Source of the DNA: Hypsibius dujardini | Lineage: Eukaryota > Tardigrada > Eutardigrada > Parachela > Hypsibiidae | Assembly: GCA_001579985.1 (NCBI GenBank) | Contig: LRSR01009852.1 | Span: 1-62,844 of the forward strand | DNA: 62,844 bases | Direction of reading: 5' to 3' | Shown here: in pieces, positions 45,213 through 55,858 of the stretch | How positions within the stretch are numbered: the stretch's first letter is position 1 | Layout of the letters: every line of letters starts with the position of its first letter | Position numbers and translations under genes: made by a program | The notes under the pieces: generated by a model | The model's database searches: none | What the model was told of the DNA's origin: nothing | What the model saw: the letters and a program-made list of their open reading frames with translations, nothing else

Positions 45213-47271
45213 CTAGCACAACTTTGGAGTGCAGTCCGTGCCGCAGCCCTGACCCTTCCGTATGACGATGTTATGCCCGACCGTCATGAGGGCACCTGCA
45301 CCCGGGCACTTGAGGCCGGGGTTCATCTCCATCAGTCGGGCGACGCTTGTGATTCCGTATCCGCTGACAAAAGCCTCGCAGTGGTCGCCTTCATTTACAC
45401 CGGCGTAGCATTTCTCCTCATCATCCAACGATTCACCTGAACAGAAAAAAAAACGTTTTTCTAATCCATATTTCAACAATTAATTTTTTCATAGTCTGGT
45501 CATGGGCAAGACTATTTATTCGACCAATGTCCGAATCTCGGGATTTTTAAACTGAAAGATTGAGGAACAATTGGGCTTTCCAAAATGATTAAATGTGCTA
45601 CGATGACTCAAAGGGACGTTGGTCAGCACCCGTAAAAGCAACAGGGAACGAAAAGGGAGGAAGGAAAAGGGAACAGGGAACAGAGAACGAAAAGGGAGGA
45701 AGGGAACAGGGAACAGGGAACGAAAAGGGAGGAAGGGAACAGGGAACAGGGAACAGGGAACAAAAAGGGAGGGAGGGGAAGGGAAAAGGGAACAGAGAAC
45801 GAAAAGGGAGGAAGGGGAAGGGAACAGGGAACAAAAAGAGAGGTTGGGGAAGGGAACAGGGAACGAAAAGGGAGGAAGGGGAAGGGAACAGGGAACAGGG
45901 AACAAAAAGAGAGGTTGGGGAAGGGAACAGGGAACGAAAAGGGAGGAAGGGGAAGGGGAGGGGACTTGTAGCCTTAAGCCCCAAACAACTCCCTTGGGGC
46001 CGTCTCCGTGAGAGCCCAACAGAGGTCTCAACCTCTGGCACTGCCATTCGATCTAGAATTTTATGCTTAGCAAAACGTACGTTTGAGGTGAAAGCAAATA
46101 ATGGAAACTAAATAAATAAAATGAAATAAATGTAAAACAAAATTAATACGCATATTAGATTTACAAAATAGTATTTAGCTTGAACTCTTAAATTCATTTT
46201 TTGTTAAGAATAAAACAATTTATTGAATGGCAGTTTCAGGGGTCCAGGCTCCTGCTGGGACCCTCAAAGGGCACTCTAGGGGAGTTGTTTGGAATGACAC
46301 GCCCTGGTAACTGAAAGGCGTTTCTGTCGTTTCTGTGCCGCGAGGACTGATGTACAGGACTTTGGGATGTCAATCGGTTCGAAATACGGTTCCGGTTCCG
46401 GTTCCGGTTCCGATTCCAGTTCGGTCTTTCTTCTGAACCGGTCACAACTGTCCGGTTCCTTCATCGAACCGGTTCTATGCGGTCCGGTCTTTTATAGAAA
46501 CGGGACCGTAGAAAACCGAACCGGTTCGAACCCGATTATGAATGTACTGTGATATACTCAACGGAAATCAATTGATCAAGATTCGTGACCAGTAAAAAAA
46601 ATGTTACCATCAAAGTAACACTAGTATTAAATTTTAACAATCAAGTTTTCGGTTTTCATTAAACGAGCGGCTGAACGATTAAACTACTATTGAGTTTCTG
46701 GGTTAATCAATAAACCAAGTAGAACCGATTATGGACCGGTTCCAAGCGGTCCGGTCTTTTTTTAGAACCGGTTTGAACCGGTTACAGCCGGTCCGGTCTT
46801 TCGCGGTTCCATTTTTCGTGGTCTTTTTTAAGAGCCGGACCAAAAAACCCGATCGAACCGGACCGGAAAACCCGATCGAGCCGGTCCGGTCAAACGGTCC
46901 GGTCCAGTCAAACGGTCCGGTCCGGTTTTTTAACATCCCTAAGTCAATTATTGAGACATTTGAATCACCGAGAAACTGACCAAGAATATTTTGCGCCGCC
47001 GCGGCCGGGGCATCTGCGGGAACTGCTGCTGCTGCTGCTGCGGGAACAAGGGCGACATCCTCTGGCTCTCCTGAACAAAAAAGGAGAAAATGAAAAGGGT
47101 TAACGAGTTAACTGAATTAAGCTAAGATAGATCACAAGTACTTATGGAAGGGCTGCTGTGATGAGAGGTCCTGCTGGGTGCGGAGTCCCTCGGGTAGAAG
47201 AGGAAGACGGTTCCCAGGAGTACGGCCAGACAAACGACGGAGATTACGATGGTCGGAGTGTAAGACACCAT
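45213..47271 (-). CDS. Membrane-anchored LysM protein A
   Basis: Exons 47271-47142, 47070-46981 and 45436-45213 join in phase to 147 residues. Residues 5-27 are a signal-anchor helix ending in FLFYP; there is almost no cytoplasmic tail. The linker (exon 2) has an Ala6 run between prolines. The C-terminal domain is a LysM: GDHCEAFVSGYGIT, then NPGLKC, then VGHNIVIRKG, with six cysteines and a Cys at the extreme C-terminus. LysM domains bind N-acetylglucosamine polymers such as peptidoglycan and chitin; here it should face outside the cell. The 1.5-kb intron 2 holds a G-rich purine minisatellite and AACCGGTT repeats. Unlike copies F-I, this gene has no 26-nt microexon. Confidence 0.75.
45640..45968 (+). 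repeat. G-rich purine minisatellite (GGGAACAGGGAAC units)
   Basis: An almost pure purine strand built from GGGAACA, GAACGAAAAGGGAGGAAG and related words. Four or more GGG runs occur within 30 bases at many points, so G-quadruplex or triplex formation is possible. It lies in intron 2 of LysM gene A, on the strand opposite to transcription. Confidence 0.85.
46365..46935. repeat. AACCGGTT / CCGGTCCGGT quasi-palindromic repeats
   Basis: Two clusters (46378-46530 and 46725-46935) of CCGGTT, GGTCCGGTC and GAACCGG words. Open frames across them are Arg/Thr/Gly/Pro-rich artefacts. Located in intron 2 of LysM gene A. Confidence 0.8.
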
Positions 47272-47743
47272 GGTGTGTGTGGCAAAAAAATATGTTAACA
47301 CACAGAGGAAAAAGACTTGAAAAAGAATTGGTGGTGATAACCGAAGAAATTGTACATTCGGTGTGCCAAGTATGTTATGATGAAAACGGACTAGTTGGCA
47401 ACCGACTGAATTAAACCCCTTGGCGTCAGATTCACTTGGCACTTAACACAATAAGATTATGTAGAATGAGCAGGGAGGAATGATCAAAGCTATTATTCCA
47501 CATCGTACATTACGTAACTTTATTCTTCTTAACCGTGGCCGTGTTCTTTCATAACCTTCGTTAAGGGATGGAAGGTGAGCTGAATCTGCTGGTGGAGCTG
47601 AAGTGAAGCTTGGAATTAGAAAAGTATAGGAAAGAAATGTATAATGCACTGAGTGCAACCGTTTGTCTTTGAGAAACCTTCAGAACTGTCAGAAGCTTCG
47701 TTTTTAAATGCAATTTCATCGGGGAGTTCTCCGTATCTTTGTC

Positions 47744-47885
47744 GAACCGTCAACCGACCCTTAGACCGTCAACCGACCATTAGAACGTCAACCGACTGTT
47801 GGACCGTTAACCGACGGTTGGATCGTCAACCGACCGTCAGACGACCGTTAACCGACCGTTAGACCGTCAACCGACCAACGGTCGG
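47744..47885. repeat. About 17-bp tandem repeat
   Basis: Units of TTAGACCGTCAACCGACC and variants, six to eight copies. Confidence 0.85.
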
Positions 47886-48179
47886 TTGAAACCTTCGTCT
47901 CTGATTTCTGCCACAACATTCATCGCGAAGAATCAATGCCTTCCGTTTCTCCGTCTCACCGATCAACGTTCCCTGGAACCTTCCGTCAGAGTGAAATTAC
48001 CCGAGCTGTTAAAGCCGGTCAGTTCCGTCTTTTCGTCCAACCGTCAGCCAGTCATCGGTTGCACCTTTTATTACCGAGTTTACTTGAACTACCTACCGTC
48101 TTTTCGTTCCACGTCAAGCGTTCGGTGGAAACTCTAGCCAGTTTATGTATCCCAACTTTGGAAGTTGAAAATGCATCAT

Positions 48180-48700
48180 CCGTTGTCTCTCCTTCCAACC
48201 GTCAACCGTCGATCGGTTGCACCTTCCGTCTCTGATTTCGTCTCAGCGACTTTCCGCCTCTTTGTGCAACCGTTACGGTGAAACCTTCCGTCACCACGAC
48301 AAATTCCCTCTAGCTTTAAACGCGAGTATCCTCTACTCTCCACCTTTCCGTCCAACCGTTAACCGTTAATCGGTTGCACTATCCGTCTCTGAGTTTGGCT
48401 TAGCTGCTTTGCGCCTTTTCGCGCAACCGCTAAGGATTCGGTGAAGCCTTTCGTCACCAAGACAAAACCTCTAGCTTTATTACCAGTTCTCTCCGTCGTT
48501 CCGTCTTTCCGTCCAACCGTCACCAAGACTGAATCTCTAGCTTTAACGCCAGTTCTCTCCGTCGTTCCGTCCAACCGTCCAACCGTCCAACTGTCACCAG
48601 AAGTAAACTTCTGGCTTTAACGCTAGTTCTTTCCGTCTTTCCGTTCAACCGTCCAACCGTCCAACCGTTAATCGGTTGCACCTTCCATCTCTGAGTTCAA
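48180..48700. repeat. Nested tandem array with CCGTCCAACCGT words
   Basis: Larger units (about 70-180 bp) contain AATCGGTTGCACCTTCCGTC, CCTCTAGCTTTA and TCTCCGTCGTTCCGTC blocks, with CCAACCGT micro-repeats between them. Confidence 0.75.
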
Positions 48701-48952
48701 CTCAAAAACCTTAGACCTGAAGCCGTTTAGGGTTCGGTGAAATACCTTCCACCACTCGGTAGAGTTATCCCTTAATTGAGGGTATCTGTTATACCCTCCG
48801 TCTCCCCGTCCAATCTTCGACGGTTCGTTAAATCGTTTGCAGTTTTATTTTTTTATTTCTGCCGAATTCGTAGCGCAAACGACCTTGACAGCTAATAAAC
48901 CAAGCAGCGGAAGAGATGGAAGAATTCTGCATGCCCGCGTTTCGACGTTCTG

Positions 48953-50125
48953 TCAGCACAAGTCCGTACTACAAGCAGCGCCGCATGTTTGCTGGGTACG
49001 AATGTATATCGAAATTCCGGCGTCGGGAGGACACGGAAGACCAGGGTTCATAGTCAGTAAGCGAGCCAAGTCAGTGATGCCGTATCCACCGACGATGCCT
49101 TCGCAAGTGTCTCCGGGATTAACAACCGCCGTACAGGTTGGTCCGTCGTGCTGCTGTAACGTGTAAGAGGTTGTCTGGCTTGGTTCCGCTGCCGGATCTG
49201 AAATCGGAACAATAAAATTAGGTGCCAAAAAAATTCAGCAAAGGGAACATCCATTTTTATTACGTCATTAATTTTTATTCGGCGACCCGACACCCCGTCC
49301 CCTAACGTCAGAGTTTGCCAGAATTTTTTTAACACCCCGTAGATCTTCAGTTTCTGACGTCAGAAACCAAGGACCCCTTCCATTATAGAAAAAAACGTGA
49401 AATGTATCTTTATCACTCCAAATGAGGCCTGCCCTCCACCAGGTCGCTTCGCAGCCAGTCCGTTCCCAGGTCTGTAGCGGGATCAGCAGGAACTGGAACT
49501 TTTGGGCCTCTGACGTAACGAATTGGAGGGGGGAGAAACCGATCAGGAAACACCTTGGGGAATTGGGGAAATATCTTGCCGGCATTTTCAAGGGATGTGT
49601 AATGCTCGAAAAAACTAAGAATTGCCGCAGAAATTCCAAAATTAATAATATCTAAGCCTACTGGGTTCCCCAAAGCTGACATCAGAACGCCGGCCTACCC
49701 CCCACCCCGTCCAGTCAGAGTTCGTCAGGTATTTTTTGACCCCCACCCCCCTAACCAATACTGACGTAATAAATGGATGGTCCCAAAGATGATTTGGTGG
49801 CTTGCTTACCTTCAACTTTATCAGTATCAGGTGGAGCATTATCAGGAACAGAATCGTGCTCATGAACGGGCTCAGGAACATGAGCCTGTTCTTGAACTGC
49901 ATTAGGAACGGGAACATGTTCGTGAACGGGTTTGGGAACAGGAACATGTTCGTGAATGGGTTCGGGAACAGGAACATGTTCGTGAACGGGTTCGGGAACA
50001 GGAACATGTTCGTGAACGGGTTCGCGAACGGGAACATGTTCGTGAACGGGTTCGGGAACAGGAACGTGTTCGCGAACAGAATCAGGAACATGTTTGTGAA
50101 CAGCTTCAGGAACGGCGACAGTTTG
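48953..50125 (-). CDS. LysM protein C with decapeptide-repeat linker; 5' end unresolved
   Basis: Exon 50125-49810 (after a TTATTATAG acceptor, ending at a GTAAGC donor) and exon 49197-48953 join in phase. The first encodes about eight copies of a ten-residue repeat, consensus VPVPEPVHEH. The second encodes a LysM domain ([20 protein letters not shown]) with the usual Cys-rich tail ending in DLC. The first exon needs a phase-0 upstream exon. In copies F-I that is a 26-nt microexon, and I could not find one here. The transmembrane exon may be the orphan at 51590-51821 or that of gene B. Pro/His/Glu repeats could form an extended, pH-sensitive stalk; that is inference. Confidence 0.6.
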
Positions 50126-50165
50126 CTATAATAACACGCATGGGTACTCCTTTGGTCAAGCTAAA

Positions 50166-50691
50166 CTACGACTCGATGAGGAAGAGGAACGGTGTGCTCA
50201 CAAACGCTTCGCAGTGATCGCCGTCTTCGTTTCGTTCATCGGTGAAACAGTTGCGCTTATCACCCTGATCTACCGGTTCCATTAAAGGAAAAAATAGAAC
50301 ACATACCGGTCAGGCTCGCTTAAATACCAAGCAATCCACGAGAGTTCAGAAACTTACGAAGGCTCTTATGGGGCTCCGCTGCAGATGGAACTGCGTCTAC
50401 GGGATTTGCATCCTCTGTGGCTCCTGAAACAGAAGTATATATTTATAAACTGAACACTTAATTAATAAAAAAAATAATTTAATTATTGGAAGGTAGAGAG
50501 AGTTAATAGTTACAATTTTAAATTTAAATAAAATAAATCAAATTACGTATGACGATGCGGGGATGACGAGTCGTGGTTGTTGCCGCGGAATCGGGTCGAA
50601 TCGGATAGAACATGAAGACTGTCGATCCCAGTAACGCAGCCAGAAAAGCAACACCAATCGCTATCGTCGGAATGTTTCCAAACGAGGACAT
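50166..50691 (-). CDS. LysM-family gene B with truncated LysM domain
   Basis: Exons 50691-50547, 50423-50358 and 50269-50166 join in phase to 104 residues. Residues 7-30 form a signal anchor ending in FMFYP. The linker is short and acidic. The last exon starts like the family LysM (CFTDERNEDGDHCEAFVS), then departs and stops after about 12 more residues, so most of the domain is missing. Exon 2 (66 nt) resembles exon 2 of gene A rather than the 26-nt microexon of F-I. Genes A and B also share upstream words (TAGTTGGCA, TTCACTTGGCA). This may be a dying copy, or a 5' part that is alternatively spliced to the downstream exons of C, although the phase of C's first exon does not fit exon 2. Confidence 0.55.
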
Positions 50692-51059
50692 GCTTTTTAT
50701 GTGAGACAAAGTTTATAAAGCAACAATTTCACCAGCGAAAAAATACATTGAGGAAATGAGAAAGAGATCACAAAAAGGGGAAATTGGTGTGCCAAAAAGA
50801 GAAACGAGGAGAAAGAACTAGTTGGCATGGATGGCAGACGGAATTTTTTGCCGTTAGCGCCTAAATTCACTTGGCATTGTGGAGAAAAAAATTAGATAAT
50901 GCGCCAGGCTCAAGCGCTGTAATGTGCCAAAAAAAATATTCTAATTGACCAGAAAGATAAATTTCAGACTTTTTTATTTTAAAATTATTAAAATTAGTCC
51001 TATATAAGGATGATCTATCAAAATTATCTCATTGGTGTGGTTCTGAAAAAGAATTTCTT

Positions 51060-51450
51060 GGCAGAATTTCAAAGTCCGGACGCACTGCAAGATTCCATTT
51101 TTTTCAATGATTTTCGGACAAAGCTTGATTTCATGATTTTTAACATTTTTCCTCTTCAAATTCAATTTGGAAGCGATTGGCATAAGCAGAATAATTTTTG
51201 GATGTAAGGGGGCGGAGCTATAGACCAGTTTCAGTCCAAACCAAAAACTTCCGAGTGACATTCCAGAAAGGACCCATAGCTCCGCCCCTGACGTGGATAA
51301 AAAGATTCGGCTGATACCAATCGATTCCAAATTGAATTTGAAAAGGAATATTGTTAAAAATCATGAAATCAAACCTTGTCCGAAAATCGTAATTTACGAT
51401 GAAATTCAGGGGAAATGGAATCTTGCAGTGTTTTTCGAACTGCGCAATAC
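51060..51450. repeat. Foldback element, family 2, copy d (most complete)
   Basis: Long inverted arms about 150 bp each: GCACTGCAAGATTCCAT at the left matches ATGGAATCTTGCAGTGT at the right. Inside, CATGATTTTTAACA, CAATTTGGAAGCGATTGG and GGGGGCGGAGCTAT each have a complement across a short centre near 51250. Confidence 0.85.
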
Positions 51451-51589
51451 TTCTAAAAAATAAATAATCTTCCGAGCCACACCGATGAAATTTAAATTTA
51501 AATTTAAATTTAAATAATAAATAATAAATAATAAAAATAATTTAATTAGGGACATTTTTCCTTCCTCGGTTTAAGGAGAGAGTCTCTAC

Positions 51590-51821
51590 CTTTAGTGCGT
51601 GACGTGTGATGGGAATGTTCTGCTGATTCTGTTCTCGGATAGAAAAGGAACAGCGCTCCAATGAGAAGAACGACCAGAAGAAGAACGGCGATCGGAACGA
51701 AGAAACGCGCCAAGAAACCTTTCTTCCGCACAGGGAATGCAGAGGAAATATTTAAGAGTTGGCTGTGCGACTCAGTCGATCTCGACTCCCACGCATCCAA
51801 CGGATTATACTCAATCGTCAT
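51590..51821 (-). CDS. Orphan first exon of a LysM-family gene (D)
   Basis: The 232-nt exon starts with ATG at 51821 and ends at a GTAGAG donor, leaving phase 1 as in all paralogues. It encodes a 40-residue cytoplasmic part and a signal anchor (about residues 41-62) ending in FLFYP. It closely resembles exon 1 of gene H (both contain NPLD, LNISAAFP or LNISSAFP). A TATA-like TTATATAT box lies upstream at about 51950-51970. No LysM exon follows before gene B starts. It may be a partial duplicate or may splice across gene B to the exons of C. Confidence 0.65.
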
Positions 51822-51945
51822 GATCAAACCGAGAGAAAAAAAACGGAACAAAGAAACGCAGACGACACCAAGGAAAATGTTATTCCGGTGCGGACAGAGA
51901 CGTTACGAAGAAGGCAAACGCAGTCGAGTTCATTTTGCCTGGAGT

Positions 51946-51968
51946 GTTTATATATATTTTTTATAACA
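51946..51968 (-). promoter_or_regulatory. TATA-like element upstream of exon D
   Basis: Minus-strand ATAAAAAATATATATAAAC about 130 bp upstream of the ATG. Immediately upstream of it (51976-52000) is a GCTCCTGG..CCTT..GGCCTTC block that recurs upstream of gene H (59154 and 59325). Confidence 0.4.
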
Positions 51969-52220
51969 AACGCAGTGCTCCTGGAGACCTTGAGGCCTTC
52001 AGTTAGTTACGGCACAGGTTGAGAAAATAGGTTCTACATTTATTAGGCACCAACCAACCGAAAAGAAAACCCAACAAAAAACGGTCAAAAGAAGAGAATT
52101 TTGTTAGAAGAAATCATGACTGAATTATGACTAAAATAATTACTTAATTATGGCTAAAAATAATTACGTAATTATAAACACCTAATTATTACCATTATTA
52201 GTATTAAAAAATGGTTGTTT

Positions 52221-53034
52221 TTAGCATAATTCTTTGGTGCACTCCGTGCCGCAGCCTTGGCCCTTGCGGATGACGATGTTGTGTCCGACCGTCATGAGGG
52301 CGCCATCACCGGGACACTTGAGGCCGGGATTCATCTCCATCAACCGAGCGACGCTGGTGATTCCGTATCCGCCGACAAAAGCTTCGCAATGGTCGCCCTC
52401 GTTCACTCCGGCGTAGCATTTGGGCTCGTTATCATCCGCCACAGGAACATTGGGAACCGCGACTATCGCATCTATAATTGGCACATTCTCGTAATGACTT
52501 AAAATGTTCCCATGCACATTTGGGTTCGGTTCAGTTCGGTTCGGTTCGAACGTACCGGTATTCTTCACCGCAACAGGAGTGCCGTCCTCTTTCACGGCTA
52601 CCGGGACCAAAATTGTACCGAAAAAGAAGAACATGAATGAAGAACAAAACGATAATGGTCGGTGGCTGTTTTCGAACAGAAAAAAAAGACTCAATCTCGC
52701 TCCAGCGCCTTAATTCATTTCTGCAAGCATTTTCAACTGTTTTTTAACGACAATTTTCCCATATTTAATTTTTTTGCGGATTGTTTTTTAAATGTTTTTC
52801 AAAAAAGTTCTTTTATGTAATCCAAGAAATAAAGCATGAAAGTTGGAACTTACGTAGAAACACAGGATGAGGGTCCGCTGGCTCAGCGCGCTCCTGCCGC
52901 GGATACAAGAGGAAGATCGCTCCGCCCACCAGCAACAGACCAAGGATGATGAGGACGATCGTGGGGCCACGCTCCCCGAATCGTTGTCTCAGCGTTGCGT
53001 GGGCCGAATCCAGCAGATCGTACTTCTGTGGCAT
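52221..53034 (-). CDS. Membrane-anchored LysM protein E (two exons)
   Basis: Exons 53034-52854 (GTAAGT donor) and 52597-52221 join in phase to 185 residues. The helix spans about residues 24-45 and ends in FLLYP. The linker is long (about 60 residues) with an NRT glycosylation sequon and a hydrophobic acidic patch. The LysM domain reads GDHCEAFVGGYGIT then NPGLKC, VGHNIVIRKG and ends in CTKELC. This LysM is nearly identical to that of gene A, which implies recent copying or gene conversion between A and E although their linkers are unrelated. No microexon is needed in this copy. Confidence 0.78.
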
Positions 53035-53590
53035 GACGGCTCTACTTTCAGGGTATGGTTCTGTTCGAAAAGAATCGCGAGTTTTAGAAAATGCAAACTA
53101 CCGTGTGTGTGTGTGTATGTGTCTGTCTGTGTGTCTGTGTTGTGCAACTGGTTGTCGGGGCGAAGACTGCAGCCGTAACAAAAGAAAATGTCAGTTCCGC
53201 CGAGAGCGCCCCCTACAGTGGTGGTTATGAGAAAGGGCCAGCGGCTGCTTGTGGCTGCAAGTTTCTTGTGACTGCAAGTACTGACTCGAAGCGATTGAGA
53301 CATAAGGCCCCCACTGCAAGGTACAGTATTATTTTATTCAGTTGAGTAAAGTCTAGACAAGGCAAACTAAACGTGATAAAAAAATCCTGAACCAGAACAA
53401 GCATACTTTATTTGTATTTATCAATTCAGTTTCCAGGCTGCTGTTGATTAAATAGATCTTTGTCCATATTACACTGTCTGTTTCATGCGAAACACAAATG
53501 CAGAATTTCCCGTTCACTTTCGAGCGAGGTGTTCACAATAAAAAGATACAAAAGGCACACCCCGCTAAGCGAAAATTGTCCGTCTAATGC

Positions 53591-54522
53591 TTAGCAGGCT
53601 GTCTCAGTGCAGGTACCTCCGCAAGGGTAGTCCCGTCGGATGTAGATCACCTTTCCAATGATTAGATCGTCGCACTGGATGCCGAAGTTCATCTGCTTGA
53701 ACCGCTTAAGACTGTAAATTCCATACCCTGCCACGATGCCCTCGCAAGTATCGCCTTTTTGTATAATCACGTGACAAGTTGGCCGAAGGAGGGGCCACTC
53801 GGGATACATGTTCACCTTCTCATCTTCGTCCTCTGAAAATTGTAGCGAGATTTTACACAGTTTTAACCAAGTTGTCTTTGTCTGTGTTGTACAAATATCT
53901 GTCGTCGGCCTGTCTGTGTCTGTGTTTGTGTCTGTGTCTGTGTCTGTGTCTGTGTCTGTGTCTGTGTCTGTGTCTGTGTCTGTGTCTGTGTCTGTGTTAG
54001 TGTACCTAATCTATATTAAAAAACTTGCCTGTGCTGTTGTCGTTTTTCAGCTTCGGGACAACTGCCTTCGGTGGGGATGGATCTTCCGTATACGGTTTTG
54101 CGGGTGGGACCGTCGGTAATTTAGCAAGGAACTAGAGATAGAACCAAGAACAACACATACGATCAACCAATCAATTAGTGATTCAATTAATCAATCGACA
54201 AGTTGAATTCAAACTTACGTACTCCAACGGTTGATGTCTTCCGTCTAAAAGGCAAGAGGAAAAATAACTAAACAAATATAATATAACGATAAAATGATAA
54301 GTTTTTTTTTAAATTAAACGTACGCCGTATTGCATAATCCGCAGCGATGCTTCGGATGGAGTTGAGCGACCTGTTTGGGTAAAAGTAGCAGACGGTCCCC
54401 ATCAACAGTGCCAGGCAGACAAGGGTCTCCACGGTGAAGACGACCGCCGGGGCGCGAACCCAGACGCGACGGATCCAGGATGACTGCTGATTATCAAGCT
54501 TGTACACGTTCTTCCCCGACAT
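53591..54522 (-). CDS. Membrane-anchored LysM protein F (four exons)
   Basis: Exons 54522-54324, 54244-54219 (26-nt microexon), 54131-54029 and 53832-53591 join in phase to 189 residues. A helix at about 24-49 ends in CYFYP. The linker is Pro/Lys-rich and then acidic (EDEDEK). The LysM ([30 protein letters not shown]) is the most diverged in the array: the family NPGL is replaced by MNFGI. It keeps six cysteines in the same order and ends in ETAC. The donor of exon 3 is GC (ACAG then GCAAGT), a GC-AG intron. That intron also contains a TGTGTC tract (53920-53998). Confidence 0.78.
53885..54002. repeat. TGTGTC microsatellite
   Basis: Almost perfect (TGTGTC)n from 53926 to 53998, within an intron of LysM gene F. 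Confidence 0.95.
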
Positions 54523-55580
54523 GACAGACAGGAAAACTCAACTCTCGTACGTGAATACAAGAGAGCGAAAAATGTATTTATCAGACGATGAAGCTGAAAC
54601 GAGCTTTACGGTTCATGCATTCTAAGAGAGCATGCAGCAGGCCTCGTACGAATATGCAAACAATGGCTCGGTAGAAATCGAACTTCTGCCCAGGGTTAAT
54701 TTCTTTAGCAGCCGAAAATCAAACGAAAATCAAAGCGGTTGAATAATAATTCACCTCGACACCCTTTGGGGCATGAAAAAAGGTTGCGAAAATAACGAAA
54801 ATAACGCCACCAGGCCTCACCGACTGCAATGTTACGGTGTAATATTTTTTTTTAAATTACATTATTTTAATTTATTTCAATTTATTTCAATTTATTTTAA
54901 TTTATTTTAATTTATTTTAATTTATTTTAGTGTACTGAAATGTGCTTCAAATGATTTTTACTAATATTTTTTATACAAATAATTTATAATATGTTTAACT
55001 GAATCAGCCTGGGATCATTCTAATTACTATTCTGATTAAAAAAATAAAATTACCAACCACAAACAGGATATTAAAGAGTATTTACATATTACAGACTTTT
55101 GTTTTATCAAGTCAACTCGATGCAGCACGGCTGACTGTTTTATTATCTTTACTGCGAGGCTCAGGCAAGTATATTCGTATGACAAGTACACACACACTCA
55201 TCGTGCGGTACCGTATTCCCCCGATCTCAAGGGACACTTTTTGCCCTTCCAGTTAATTTGATCCACCCCGGATCTCATCTGTTCATCACTGTTTGCTATT
55301 GTTTACCTATAATCAATCAATCAACTGATTCAAAGTATGCGTCAAGAAATCCCGCCTAATCAATCAATCAATCGCTGTTAAGTTGGGCTTAAATTTCAAC
55401 CAATCACGACACAGTGAATTCGATTGAACAGTCAACCGATGACTGGAGGGGGTGGGGCTTAACTGTCCCTTGAGATCGGGGAATACGGTAGTCCACGAGG
55501 AAGACTGATATCATAATCCAAATAAAACCGGAGAACCAATGGAACAATTTTGTGTTAACGTTAGTGTACAGTACATGTCT
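54523..55580. other. Intergenic between LysM genes G and F
   Basis: Contains a 10-bp TTTATTTTAA tandem repeat (54853-54930) and two AATCAATC patches (55310-55375). The word GATCTCAAGGGACA (55224) and its complement (55470) form a spaced inverted pair, each side including a GTATTCCC word. No exon is supported. Confidence 0.5.
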
Positions 55581-55818
55581 GTATGAGGAGCATTCTCTAT
55601 TTCGGCTCACCCTCCACTTGGTCGATAAATCGGCTCACTCATTCATTTCTCTTTGATAGCAGCTGCTTGATTGTTTGATTTGCAGAAGTGTTATAACATA
55701 CTGGAATACAATACAGCAAATCAAACAATCAAGCACCTGCGTTGAAAGAGAAATCCATGAGTGAACCGATTTATGAACCAACTGGAGGGTGAGCCGAAGT
55801 ACAGACTTCGTCTCATAC
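55581..55818. mobile_element. Foldback MITE, family 1, copy 2 (complete)
   Basis: 238 bp with GTATGAGG and CTCATAC ends and the same long arms as copy 1. It lies 40 bp downstream of the stop codon of LysM gene G. No clear target duplication. Confidence 0.88.
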
Positions 55819-55858
55819 TAAAGATCCGTTCTTGCAGTTGATTCTGCCTGCTAGACTT

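Larger units (their letters stand above)
47272..48952. other. Intergenic between LysM genes C and A, with CCGTCAAC repeats
   Basis: Upstream of gene A (47390-47470) is a block with repeated TTGGCA words that is partly shared with the upstream region of gene B (50785-50880). Beyond it lie ACCGTCAACCGACC tandem words (47744-47885) and a nested array (48180-48700). No exon is supported. Confidence 0.5.

Noticed and set aside
45516-46031. Long minus-strand Pro/Phe/Ser frames of 149-171 codons
   Set aside because: All three frames of the purine minisatellite stay open, and the stretch is an intron of LysM gene A.
46703-46979. Arg/Thr/Gly frames over AACCGGTT clusters
   Set aside because: Composition artefacts of a repeat lying inside an intron; frames differ between clusters.
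49642-50131. Plus-strand NRNMFVNGFG repeat frame
   Set aside because: The minus-strand VPVPEPVHEH frame has acceptor, donor and a phase match to a LysM exon, so the plus frame is the shadow.
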